Shown here: positions 51,532 to 60,423 of the stretch, one piece after another
How positions within the stretch are numbered: the stretch's first letter is position 1
Layout of the letters: each line of letters starts with the position of its first letter
Source: an uncultured Mycoplasmatota bacterium
Lineage (GTDB): Bacteria; Bacillota_I; Bacilli_A; RF39; UBA660
Reading direction: 5' to 3'
Assembly: GCA_947570175.1 (NCBI GenBank)
Contig: CANOTJ010000003.1
Span: 47,984-111,983, forward strand
DNA length: 64,000 nt
The notes under the pieces: generated by a model
Databases searched by the model: none
The model's input: only the letters and a program-made list of their open reading frames with translations
What the model was told of the DNA's origin: nothing
Position numbers and translations under genes: made by a program

Positions 51532-53379
51532 ATGCGTAAAATTCTTTTAGCGCCCTTTATATTAATATATAATTTTATGAAATATTTCTTAATAGGAGTT
51601 TATTTTTTTGTTTATATTATTGTGAAAGGCTTAACACAAATCGTCTTTTATCTTGGACTTGGATTAGTAAAACTAATTCAATTGATTATCCAATTGGTTC
51701 GTTATATTGATAAGAAAACAGAACCATCTAGACTAAAAAGAAAACAGAGAAGAGAACAAACTAGAAAAATTAAATTAGAACAAAGCAGAATTAAAGAAGC
51801 AAGACAACTAAGAATAGAAGAAAAAAAATATATCAAACAATATGAAGAAAAACAAAAGAAGCTTCAATTAGCAGAAGAAAAACAAAGGCAAAGGAAAGAA
51901 GAACTTTTAAGAAAACAAGAAGCAAAGCAAAAAAGATCAGATACATATATCAATAAAGATGTAAAACTAGAAAAAAAATCAGTTGAAATATCAAAAGAAC
52001 TATCTAATAAAGTTAATTCCATCCCCAAAAGAATTAAAAATTTCTTTGTAAACAATAAATTTGCAAAAAATCGCCGTAACAAGTACGATATGAAACACCA
52101 AGCCTTATTAATCAATTTTGAAGGGGAAGAGGCTGAAAAAAGTGATGTAAAATTACTTTATAAATACGTAGCAAAGGATCCAGAGGGTAAAACAATTACT
52201 GGATACTTTGAAGCTTTTTCAAAAGTAGAAGTTCATTCATTTTTATTAAGTGAAGGTTATGAAGTTTATAGTATAAAAACCAATAAGTGGATTCAATTAT
52301 TCCATGGGAAAGATACTAGTAATAGAGTAAAATTTAAAACAAAAGATCTAATTTTCTTTTTAACACAACTTTCTACTTATCTAAAAGCAGGGATTACTTT
52401 AGTAGAAGCATTAAAAATTTTGTCAAGACAATTTGAAAAAAATAAAAAATACAAAAAAATATTTAAATCCATTATTTATGATTTAACAATGGGTGAAAAC
52501 TTTAGTGATGCATTATTAAAACAAGGAAATGCTTTCCCAAAACTATTAATCAACATGATTAAAACCGCTGAGATGACTGGAGAATTACCAGAAGTATTAG
52601 ATGATATGTATGTTTATTATACAGAAGCAGATAAAACAAGAAAACAAATGATTAATGCCTTAACTTATCCAGCAATTGTTTTTGTATTTGCTGTTGGTGT
52701 TATCATATTTATTTTAGTATATGTTATTCCACAATTTGGAGAAATTTACGCATCTATGGATGCCTCAGATATTCCATCCTTTACTAAAGCAGTTATGGCT
52801 ACTAGTGACTTTATTAAGACATACTATTTATATTTAATTCTTGGAATATTATTATTTGTCTTAGTCTTTATCTTCTTATACAAAAAAGTAAGAGCATTTA
52901 GAACTGTGATGCAATGGATCGCTATGCATCTTCCAGTCTTTGGAAGTACAATTATCTATAACGAAGTAACTATGTTTACAAAAACACTTGGATCTCTATT
53001 AGAACATAATGTATTTATTACAGAAAGTATGGACGTTTTAAATAAAATTACAAATAATGAAATTTATAAAATGCTAATTTTAGATACTGTTAACAACCTA
53101 GCCAAGGGAGAAAAAATATCTACTGCTTTTGAGAATCACTGGGCTTTTCCAATTCCAGCATATGAAATGCTCGTAACAGGAGAAAGAACAGGAGAATTAG
53201 CGGATATGATGCAAAAGGTATCCTCTTATTATCAAGAACTTCACGAAACACAGGTAACTAGAATTAAAACATTTATTGAACCGTTACTTACAGTATTTTT
53301 AACTGTTATTGTAGGAATTATTGTTCTTGCAATCGTTATTCCAATGTTTAACATGTATCAAACTGTTCAATCGTATTAA
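51532..53379 (+). CDS. GspF/PilC/ComGB-like membrane protein with long N-terminal extension
   Basis: 615 residues, where the family usually has about 350-400. The standard part starts near 205 (YKYVAKDPEGKTITGYFEA) and contains both T2SSF domains (TQLSTYLKAGITLVEAL ... MIKTAEMTGELPEVL and TKTLGSLLEHNVFITES ... VTGERTGELADM) with three membrane helices. The extra 200 residues hold two hydrophobic hairpin-like segments (about 5-55) and a very basic Arg/Lys/Glu/Gln coiled coil (65-150). It is the platform protein of a type IV pilus/competence apparatus, next to the prepilin peptidase. Confidence 0.88.
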   Translation: MRKILLAPFILIYNFMKYFLIGVYFFVYIIVKGLTQIVFYLGLGLVKLIQLIIQLVRYIDKKTEPSRLKRKQRREQTRKIKLEQSRIKEARQLRIEEKKYIKQYEEKQKKLQLAEEKQRQRKEELLRKQEAKQKRSDTYINKDVKLEKKSVEISKELSNKVNSIPKRIKNFFVNNKFAKNRRNKYDMKHQALLINFEGEEAEKSDVKLLYKYVAKDPEGKTITGYFEAFSKVEVHSFLLSEGYEVYSIKTNKWIQLFHGKDTSNRVKFKTKDLIFFLTQLSTYLKAGITLVEALKILSRQFEKNKKYKKIFKSIIYDLTMGENFSDALLKQGNAFPKLLINMIKTAEMTGELPEVLDDMYVYYTEADKTRKQMINALTYPAIVFVFAVGVIIFILVYVIPQFGEIYASMDASDIPSFTKAVMATSDFIKTYYLYLILGILLFVLVFIFLYKKVRAFRTVMQWIAMHLPVFGSTIIYNEVTMFTKTLGSLLEHNVFITESMDVLNKITNNEIYKMLILDTVNNLAKGEKISTAFENHWAFPIPAYEMLVTGERTGELADMMQKVSSYYQELHETQVTRIKTFIEPLLTVFLTVIVGIIVLAIVIPMFNMYQTVQSY

Positions 53380-53394
53380 AAAGTAGGTGGGATT

Positions 53395-54159
53395 ATGGTA
53401 ATATATTATACAATTGTTGTTTTTCTATTTGGAATTTGCTTAGGATCTTTCTATAATGTAGTAGGGTATCGACTTCCAAAAGAAGAATCATTAATATCTC
53501 CGTCTTCTCACTGTACCAAATGTAACCATCCATTAGGAGCTAGTGAACTAGTTCCTATTTTTTCGTATTTATTCCTGGGAGGTAAATGCAAAAAATGTAA
53601 GGAAAAAATTTCTCTATTTTATCCAGTATTCGAACTAATTACAGGCTTACTATTTGTAATTAGTTATTGGATATTTGGATTTTCTATCGAATTTGCAATC
53701 GCCATTACTTTTATTTCCGTTTTATTAATCGTTATCATTAGTGATTATCAAACTATGATTATCCCAGATGAAACTTTAATAATAGGAAGTATTGCTATTC
53801 TCATCGAACAATTTATTCAATCAGGATTAAAAGAAACATGCGTTCATTTAGCTGGTGGAATCATTTCTTTTACTATTATGTTTCTAATAAAAAAATTAGG
53901 AGACTTTCTATTTAAAAAGGAATCAATGGGTGGGGGAGATATCAAATTAATGTTCCTATTTGGAATCGTTATAGGCCCCTTTATGAGTACAATTTCTATC
54001 TTTATAGCAGCCTTTATCGCTTTACCAATTTCTCTTGTTATTTTAATGAAAAAAAAGGAAAATATTATCCCTTTTGGTCCTTTTCTTTCAATTGCTGCTA
54101 TACTAATTTTTTTATTTCAAATAGACTCTAATTTTGTAATTCAATTATTAACAAAATAA
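53395..54159 (+). CDS. Prepilin peptidase (A24 family)
   Basis: 254 residues, seven or eight membrane helices. The N-terminal zinc-binding Cys pairs (CTKC and CKKC) are present. The catalytic Asp residues are in ISDYQTMIIPDE and MGGGDIKLM. It removes the leader of prepilins such as the giant pseudopilin at 13.8 kb and methylates the new N-terminus. It follows the GspF-like gene by 15 bases. Confidence 0.93.
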   Translation: MVIYYTIVVFLFGICLGSFYNVVGYRLPKEESLISPSSHCTKCNHPLGASELVPIFSYLFLGGKCKKCKEKISLFYPVFELITGLLFVISYWIFGFSIEFAIAITFISVLLIVIISDYQTMIIPDETLIIGSIAILIEQFIQSGLKETCVHLAGGIISFTIMFLIKKLGDFLFKKESMGGGDIKLMFLFGIVIGPFMSTISIFIAAFIALPISLVILMKKKENIIPFGPFLSIAAILIFLFQIDSNFVIQLLTK

Positions 54160-54187
54160 ACAAGAAATTACTCTTGTTTATTTTTTA
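54154..54187. terminator. Bidirectional terminator, prepilin peptidase / rarA
   Basis: Twelve-base stem AAATAAACAAGA/TCTTGTTTATTT, loop AATTAC, A and T flanks on both sides. Confidence 0.85.
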
Positions 54188-55382
54188 AATTATAATAGAT
54201 ATTCTTTAAAGCTGTTTCATATTTACTATTATCTTTAGGATGGAAATACTCCCGATTTTTAATACGGTCGGGTAAATATTGTTGTTTTACAAAGTTATTA
54301 GGATAATTGTGAGGATATTTATAATCCTTAGAATTTGTCTTAATATGATTTGGCACATTCCCAGTATTTCCTTTTTGAATATCAGAAATAGCAGCATCTA
54401 AAGCAATATGCCCAGTATTGGATTTTGGAGAAAGAGCAAGCTCAATAACAATATCTCCTAAAGGAATCCTAGCTTCTGGTAATCCCAGTCTTTCTGCAGC
54501 GTGAATAGCGGCATCTACTCTAGGACCAATAGAGGGATTAGCAAGTCCAATATCTTCATAAGCAATCACTGTCATCCGACGATAAATAATATCTAAATCT
54601 TCCGCTTCAATTAAACGTCCTAAATAATGCAATGCAGCATTCACATCACTCCCACGAATGGATTTTTGGAATGCACTAATCACATCATAATGCCCATCTT
54701 CGTTTTTATCGTGAAATAAAACAGGTTTGCTATTAATCTTATTTAAAACATCCATCGTTATATGATAATTTTCTGTAGAATAATAAGCAACTTCTACTAA
54801 ATTATAAGCATATCGTAAATCACCACCAGATAAAGCTGCAATCTGCTTCATAACATCCAAGTCAATCTGGATATCTTTTAATACATCTTTTTTCTTTATT
54901 TTTTTTAAAGCTTTTACAACGTCATCTTCTGTTAGTTCCTTTAATTCAAAAATCTGACAACGACTACGAATAGCAGGATTAATTTTATGATAAGGATTCG
55001 AAGTAGTCATTCCAATTAACGTAATTAATCCATTCTCTAAATAGGGAAGCAACAAATCCTGTTTATCCTTATTTAAGCGATGAATTTCATCCATAATAAC
55101 AACCATACCACCAAATAATTTAGCTTCTTCTACTACTACATCAAAATCCTTTTTATTGTTGATTACTGCATTTAACATGCGATACTTTAAATTTAATTCT
55201 TTTACAATCGCCAGAGCAAGCGTAGTTTTTCCAATCCCTGGTTTTCCATATAAAATCATAGAAAATAATTTCTTATGTTTTACTAAATTATATAATATCA
55301 TTCTTTTAGAAATTAAATGCTCTTGCCCAATTACATCTTCCAATTTTTCAGGTCGTAATTGGATAGCTAAAGGTTCATTCAT
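54168..55382 (-). CDS. rarA: Replication-associated recombination ATPase RarA
   Basis: 404 residues of the RarA/MgsA/WRNIP1 family: LAIQLRPEKLEDVIGQEHL start, Walker A GKPGIGKTTLA, Walker B VVIMDEIHRL, arginine finger region RSRCQIFEL, and the C-terminal tetramerisation part with AYEDIGLANP and HIALDAAISD. It acts at stalled forks. Leftward, alone. Confidence 0.95.
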   Translation of the reverse strand: MNEPLAIQLRPEKLEDVIGQEHLISKRMILYNLVKHKKLFSMILYGKPGIGKTTLALAIVKELNLKYRMLNAVINNKKDFDVVVEEAKLFGGMVVIMDEIHRLNKDKQDLLLPYLENGLITLIGMTTSNPYHKINPAIRSRCQIFELKELTEDDVVKALKKIKKKDVLKDIQIDLDVMKQIAALSGGDLRYAYNLVEVAYYSTENYHITMDVLNKINSKPVLFHDKNEDGHYDVISAFQKSIRGSDVNAALHYLGRLIEAEDLDIIYRRMTVIAYEDIGLANPSIGPRVDAAIHAAERLGLPEARIPLGDIVIELALSPKSNTGHIALDAAISDIQKGNTGNVPNHIKTNSKDYKYPHNYPNNFVKQQYLPDRIKNREYFHPKDNSKYETALKNIYYNLKNKQE

Positions 55383-55627
55383 GTCATCACCCCAACATCA
55401 TATAGTAACTGTTATTTCATTTAAAAATTCGAAAATTAAAATTTCATAATTATATTGATATAGTACAACTATTATATCAAAAGTTACTGTATTCTACAAA
55501 TAAGATGGATAAAAATATTTTAGATTCATTTCCTTGAAATTCCTGCTATAAATACTACATGATACCGATTGACTAGATCATTAGAATATGATATTACGAA
55601 ACATTAGGCGATGGGGCCTATCAAGAT
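55383..55627. other. Intergenic region upstream of rarA
   Basis: Together with the fragment below this is a stretch of about 500 bases without an intact gene. It is AT-rich, should hold the leftward rarA promoter (a TATAAT-like minus-strand box near 55460), and otherwise shows nothing. Confidence 0.5.
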
Positions 55628-55756
55628 ATGGATAAAATAAATATGGGAGCCGTTTATGAAAAGTCCCTTTTAGATATCATTGAAGAACATGGAAAAATAT
55701 GTACTGGAGATAAAGAAAAATTAAAAAAAATGATATATACAATGAGGAACAAATAA
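55628..55756 (+). pseudogene. Possible gene remnant, C-terminal fragment
   Basis: A 42-codon frame (MDKINMGAVYEKSLLDIIEE ... MRNK) that continues in frame about 14 codons upstream (YYETLGDGAYQD) to a stop without a start or ribosome binding site. It reads as a natural, balanced protein tail and so looks like the remainder of a lost gene. Family not recognised. Confidence 0.4.
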
Positions 55757-55791
55757 TATTTATCTTTATTAATAAATATAATAACCAAAAG

Positions 55792-55825
55792 AACAATAGA
55801 GAGTTTATTTCATCTATTGTTTTTC
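55792..55825 (+). terminator. Terminator before xerD-like gene
   Basis: Nine-base stem AACAATAGA/TCTATTGTT with 12-base loop and T run. It may once have served the gene remnant upstream. Confidence 0.7.
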
Positions 55826-55860
55826 TAATGCTATTTTTGTATGTATTCATTAAAAAATTA

Positions 55861-55869
55861 TGTTATAAT
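55861..55869 (+). promoter_or_regulatory. Extended -10 promoter of xerD
   Basis: TGTTATAAT within TATGTTATAAT, 23 bases before the start. Confidence 0.55.
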
Positions 55870-55891
55870 AAAAAAGAATGGTAGTGATGGT

Positions 55892-56767
55892 ATGAAACAA
55901 GAAATTCAAGGATTTTTAGACTATTTAATCATCGATAAAAAATATAGTGAAAACACTAAAAAATCCTATGAAAATGAATTAAAGAAATTCAATCAATACT
56001 TTTCAAAACAAAACATCAAAAGCATCTCCAAAAAAGAAATAGAGAGATTTATCTCCTTTGAAAAAAAAGGGGGACATGAGAGTAAAAGCATTGCTCATTT
56101 AATTACAACCTTAAGATCCTTTTATAAATATTTAGAACTAGAAAACCAAATAAAAGAAAATCCAATGACAGGAATCTCCTTACCTCGAGTAAAAAAAACG
56201 TTGCCAAATGTATTATCGGTTCAAGAGATCGACATCTTACTAGACATAAACTTAAAAGATAAATATAGTTACAGAAACAAAGCAATGCTAGAACTCATGT
56301 ATTCTAGTGGCCTTCGAATTAGTGAATTAATAGGATTAAATCTTCAAGATTTAAATCTCAATATGAATACTATTCGAGTAATGGGAAAAGGAAATAAAGA
56401 AAGAATCATTCCAATAGGAGATTATGCTACAAAATACTTAAAAATCTATATTGAAGAATACCGACAACTATTCCAAAAAAAGAGGATAAATGATATTCTA
56501 TTTTTAAGTAGTAGGGGAGAGAAAATGTCTAGACAAGCGTTTTTTAAAATTATTAAAAAAATTGCCCTAGAAAAAAACATCCAAACTGATTTTTCTCCTC
56601 ATACTTTAAGACACTCTTTTGCGACACACATGATAGAAAATGGAGCTGATTTAAGAAGTATTCAAGAATTACTTGGACACTCTAATATCTCTACTACCCA
56701 AATCTATACACATATAAGTAACCATATTTTAAAAGAAAATTATAATGAATTTCACCCACACCATTAA
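55892..56767 (+). CDS. xerD: Tyrosine recombinase XerD-like
   Basis: 291 residues from the ATG at 55892; the longer frame from 55841 would include the promoter. SAM-like N-terminal domain (to about 95), then the catalytic domain with Arg in SGLRISELIGL, Lys in MGKGNKERIIPI, the HTLRHSFATHM box, LGHSNISTTQ and the Tyr in QIYTH. Size and motifs fit the chromosome-dimer resolvases XerC/XerD rather than a phage integrase. It ends 19 bases before the mutase start. Confidence 0.88.
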   Translation: MKQEIQGFLDYLIIDKKYSENTKKSYENELKKFNQYFSKQNIKSISKKEIERFISFEKKGGHESKSIAHLITTLRSFYKYLELENQIKENPMTGISLPRVKKTLPNVLSVQEIDILLDINLKDKYSYRNKAMLELMYSSGLRISELIGLNLQDLNLNMNTIRVMGKGNKERIIPIGDYATKYLKIYIEEYRQLFQKKRINDILFLSSRGEKMSRQAFFKIIKKIALEKNIQTDFSPHTLRHSFATHMIENGADLRSIQELLGHSNISTTQIYTHISNHILKENYNEFHPHH

Positions 56768-56786
56768 AATTAAAGGAGGCAGTTAT

Positions 56787-58157
56787 ATGCAAATTACACA
56801 AGACATAAATGAAAAAATGTTTCGCGAATATGATCTCCGCGGTGTCTATGGACAAGATATTACAGAAGATATTAGTTACACAATTGGAAAAAGCTTTGGA
56901 AGCTACATCAAACAAAAAGGAGAAACCAAGACCATCATTGGACATGATAATCGTCTTTCTTCTCCGATTATTAATCAGGCTTTAATTCAAGGAATTTTAG
57001 ATACAGGAGTAGATGTTGTATCAATTGGACTTGTAACAACTCCTATGTATTATTTCGCAAGAAAAAAATTTAATTTCAATACTGGAATTATGATTACTGC
57101 AAGTCATAATCCAAAAGATGATAATGGTTTTAAAATAGCCTTTTCCAGTATGGGAAATGCTTATGGAGACTACATTCAAAATTTCAAAAACTTTACCTTA
57201 CAACAAAAATTTGAAGACGGAAATGGAACACTAGAAAAAATAGATATAAAAGAAGATTATCTAGAACACATTACAAATGGTATACATCTTGGAGATCATA
57301 AAGTAAAAGCAGTATTTGATTGTGGTAATGGAACAGGCTCTATTATCATTCGAGATATTTTAAATCGTTTAAATATAGACTATGAATTATTATATGGAGA
57401 TAGTGATGGAACTTTTCCAAATCACCAACCAGATCCAGCAGAAGATAAAAATATGCAAGATTTAAGTAAAAAAGTCGTAGAACTTGGATATGATATTGGA
57501 ATTGGAATCGATGGTGATGCTGATCGAGTAGGAATTGTTCTAGAAAATGGAAAAATTATCAAAGCAGATTTGTATATGCTCATTATTTACCGCAATATTG
57601 TAAATGATATGCGAAAAAAAGAAGCACTATTTGATGTAAAATGTTCCAAAACATTAACGGATGAATTAGAAAAACTAAATATCAAACCTGTTATGTATCG
57701 TACAGGAAATTCTTATGCAAATATGAAAATGATTGAAGGAGATTTTGACTTTGGTGGGGAATTTTCTGGCCATGTATTTTTTAGAGACAAATTCCCAGGG
57801 TTTGATGATGGAATTTATGCTGGGCTTCGTATGATTGAAATATTATCTCATAAAGAAACCAAACTAAGTGAAGAATTAAATAACATCAATCATTACTACT
57901 CAACAGAAGAAATAAAAATCCACGCAAGTGATGACATTAAATTTGAAATCATTAAAAAAGTAAAGGAATATGCAAAATCATTGAATTGTAAAATCATTGA
58001 TATTGATGGTGTTCGTCTAGAGTTTGAAGATTCTTGGGCCTTAGTCCGCGCCTCTAATACAGGTCCCAATATTACAATGCGCTTTGAAGCAAAAACAGAG
58101 GAGCGCCTACATAAACTAGAAACAGAATTCAAAAAATTAGTGAACACTTTATTGTAA
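56787..58157 (+). CDS. Phosphomannomutase/phosphoglucomutase
   Basis: 456 residues from the ATG at 56787 (AAAGGAGG upstream). Alpha-D-phosphohexomutase family: REYDLRGVYGQDI at the start, catalytic serine in TASHNPKDDNGFK, metal loop GIDGDADRVGI, sugar loop GGEFSGHVFF, and phosphate-binding RASNTGPNITMRFE. It interconverts hexose-1- and hexose-6-phosphates for envelope sugars. The stop overlaps the next start (TAATG). Confidence 0.93.
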   Translation: MQITQDINEKMFREYDLRGVYGQDITEDISYTIGKSFGSYIKQKGETKTIIGHDNRLSSPIINQALIQGILDTGVDVVSIGLVTTPMYYFARKKFNFNTGIMITASHNPKDDNGFKIAFSSMGNAYGDYIQNFKNFTLQQKFEDGNGTLEKIDIKEDYLEHITNGIHLGDHKVKAVFDCGNGTGSIIIRDILNRLNIDYELLYGDSDGTFPNHQPDPAEDKNMQDLSKKVVELGYDIGIGIDGDADRVGIVLENGKIIKADLYMLIIYRNIVNDMRKKEALFDVKCSKTLTDELEKLNIKPVMYRTGNSYANMKMIEGDFDFGGEFSGHVFFRDKFPGFDDGIYAGLRMIEILSHKETKLSEELNNINHYYSTEEIKIHASDDIKFEIIKKVKEYAKSLNCKIIDIDGVRLEFEDSWALVRASNTGPNITMRFEAKTEERLHKLETEFKKLVNTLL

Positions 58158-58876
58158 TGAACCTTATCAAAGAACATTGGGCTAAAAAAGACTATAATAT
58201 CTTTATAAAAGAATTAAAAAGCTTAGAAGATATTCCCTATAAAGAATTTCATAGTAAATTAATATTAGAAGAGAAGAATATCATTGGTATTCGAACTCCC
58301 AAATTAAAAGAAATCGCCAAAGAAATCGCCCAAGGAAACTACCTAGAATTTTTAAATCAATGTCAAAATATATTTTATGAAGAAAAAGTGATATCAGGAT
58401 TAATAATAGGATATATAAAAACTGATTTTCAAGACATTTTAACTCTTCTAGATTATTTCATTGAACAAGTAGACAATTGGGCAATTAATGATATCGTATG
58501 TGCTAATTTGAAGATCTTTAAAAAACACCAAAAAGAGGGATTTACCTATATAAAAAAATTATTAAAAAAGAAGAAACCATTTTCTATTCGATTTGGACTA
58601 GTTCTCCTTCTTAATTTTTATATAAACGATCAATATATTGATCAAATCCTAGACATCGCTTCTTCTATCATTGATAATCATTACTATGTCAAAATGGCAA
58701 ACGCTTGGTTAATTTCTATATGTTATATCAAATATCCAAAGAAAACACAAATTTTATTAGAAAAACAAATACTAGACCATTGGACTCAAAATAAAGCAAT
58801 CTCTAAGATTAAAGACTCAAAGCGAGTAACAACAGAAGTAAAAAAGGAATTAGAACATTTAAAAAGGCAAAATTAA
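58157..58876 (+). CDS. DNA alkylation repair protein, AlkD-like
   Basis: 239 residues of HEAT-like helices. AlkD family motifs: IGIRTPKLKEIAKEIA, YEEKVISGLIIGY, and DNWAINDIVCANLK with the Trp-Asp region used to bind damaged bases. It removes alkylated purines without base flipping. It is translationally coupled to the mutase gene. Confidence 0.88.
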   Translation: MNLIKEHWAKKDYNIFIKELKSLEDIPYKEFHSKLILEEKNIIGIRTPKLKEIAKEIAQGNYLEFLNQCQNIFYEEKVISGLIIGYIKTDFQDILTLLDYFIEQVDNWAINDIVCANLKIFKKHQKEGFTYIKKLLKKKKPFSIRFGLVLLLNFYINDQYIDQILDIASSIIDNHYYVKMANAWLISICYIKYPKKTQILLEKQILDHWTQNKAISKIKDSKRVTTEVKKELEHLKRQN

Positions 58877-58940
58877 TTTCTCTTTTTTTAGTGATTCACC
58901 TAGTTTTCCCGATTACATAAAATAAAATAGGAGGGTTAAA

Positions 58941-59381
58941 ATGAAAGAGAATGGAATTCAAATTTTAAATGAATATATGGCCAATTTAAAAGTATTAAAT
59001 AATAATTTGTATAATATGCATTTTAATATTGTAGGAGCTAGTTTTTTTGGCCTTCATAGAAAACTACAAGAATACTATGAAAAAATTTCTTTATTTTATG
59101 ATAGTACAGCAGAAAGAATTAAAATGTTAGGAGGATATCCCATTACTTCCTTAAAAAAAATTGAAGATGTATCTACGATAAAATCGATGAAAAGTATGGA
59201 TTATACTGGAAATCAAGTCCTAGAAGTTTTAGAAAATGATTTTCATTTCCTAACAGATTATACCAAAGATTTAATCGAAATATTTGAAAATAAAAAAGAT
59301 TTCTATACTGTATCTATGTTAAACGATTTCTTATTATTTTTAGAAAAAGAGTTATGGATGATAGAAAGTTGTTTAAAATAA
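58941..59381 (+). CDS. dps: Dps/ferritin-like protein
   Basis: 146 residues preceded by AGGAGG. The Dps di-iron motif is seen across residues 27-58: His27, His39, Asp54 and Glu58 (HFNIVGASFFGLH ... DSTAERI), LGGYP following. The ligand position four after His39 is Gln43 where Dps proteins have Asp or Glu. It stores iron and protects DNA from peroxide; the Gln may weaken ferroxidation. Confidence 0.88.
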   Translation: MKENGIQILNEYMANLKVLNNNLYNMHFNIVGASFFGLHRKLQEYYEKISLFYDSTAERIKMLGGYPITSLKKIEDVSTIKSMKSMDYTGNQVLEVLENDFHFLTDYTKDLIEIFENKKDFYTVSMLNDFLLFLEKELWMIESCLK

Positions 59382-59492
59382 GACCTACTTTTTACCAAGT
59401 CCATATGTTCCAAGAAAGTGATTGTCAAACTTTATAAACTAATGATAGTTGAATTACTTTAGAAAAATATTTAGATATTACGAATAAATATT

Positions 59493-59518
59493 AAAGTGAT
59501 TTTAACATCACTTTTTTC
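59493..59518 (+). terminator. Terminator between dps and ZIP transporter
   Basis: AAAGTGAT/ATCACTTT stem, loop TTTAAC, T run. Confidence 0.75.
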
Positions 59519-59539
59519 ATATAATGAACTGGTGATCAT

Positions 59540-60301
59540 ATGAATTCTACTTTATTTTCCTTTTTACTAACCAGTATAGCCGGATTTTCTACTTTAGTAG
59601 GAAGTGTTTTAATCTTCCTCAAAAGTAAAAAAACAAAAACAATTATTGCTTCTTCTCTTGCTTTTGCCTCAGCTGTGATGATTACGGTTTCCTTTACTGA
59701 TTTAATACCAGAATCTATTCATATGCTAAAAAATATTTATCCAGTCTTTCCAAGTTATATTATTATGTTTCTTTTTATCAATATCGGAATCATCCTTTCT
59801 TTTTTAATCGATAAATATTTACCAGATCAAAAATTAGAAGGAAAAAAGGGAAACTTATACAAAGTTGGAATTATATCTATGCTTGCTATTATCCTGCACA
59901 ATATTCCAGAAGGAATGGCAACCTTTATGGCCTCTAATACTGATAAATCTTTAGGAATTGCCCTGACAATTGCCATTGCACTTCATAATATTCCTGAGGG
60001 AATTAGTATATCAGTACCTATTTATTATTCTACAAACAGTAGAAAGAAAGCTTTATTATATACCTTTATTTCTGGTTTATCAGAATTATTTGGAGCCTTG
60101 ATTACATTCTTATTTTTAAGGCCATACATCAATGATAGAATTATGGGAATTTTATTTGCTATCATAGCTGGAATTATGTTGCACATTGCTATTTATGAAT
60201 TACTACCAACTTCACTTCGATATAAAATGAAAAAAATCTCTATTTGCTTTTTCATAATTGGAATGATATTTATGATGATTAATCACTTATTATTTTTATA
60301 A
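59540..60301 (+). CDS. ZIP-family metal transporter
   Basis: 253 residues, eight membrane helices. Helices IV and V carry the metal-binding HNIPEGMATF and ALHNIPEGISI motifs of ZupT-like ZIP proteins, which import zinc or other divalent metals. The variable loop lies at about 95-110 and is short and Lys-rich. It sits next to dps, suggesting linked metal handling. Confidence 0.92.
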   Translation: MNSTLFSFLLTSIAGFSTLVGSVLIFLKSKKTKTIIASSLAFASAVMITVSFTDLIPESIHMLKNIYPVFPSYIIMFLFINIGIILSFLIDKYLPDQKLEGKKGNLYKVGIISMLAIILHNIPEGMATFMASNTDKSLGIALTIAIALHNIPEGISISVPIYYSTNSRKKALLYTFISGLSELFGALITFLFLRPYINDRIMGILFAIIAGIMLHIAIYELLPTSLRYKMKKISICFFIIGMIFMMINHLLFL

Positions 60302-60307
60302 TATTTT

Positions 60308-60334
60308 AAATTCTAGTAATCTAGAATTTTTTTC
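60308..60334 (+). terminator. Terminator of ZIP transporter gene
   Basis: Nine-base stem AAATTCTAG/CTAGAATTT, loop TAAT, T run. Confidence 0.8.
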
Positions 60335-60374
60335 ATTTACTCTCAAAACAATATCATAAACTTCCTAATTAATG

Positions 60375-60390
60375 CCATATATGGTATAAT
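60375..60390 (+). promoter_or_regulatory. Extended -10 with adjoining palindrome, ABC exporter
   Basis: TGGTATAAT preceded by, and overlapping, the 10-bp palindrome CCATATATGG, a possible operator. Confidence 0.45.
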
Positions 60391-60423
60391 AATACTACTT
60401 TTGAAAGGAAGTTGTATGGAAAA

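Noticed and set aside
55892..56767. Integrase of the left-end prophage or of the 28-kb island
   Set aside because: Size, motifs and setting are those of a chromosomal XerD, and it is far from both regions.
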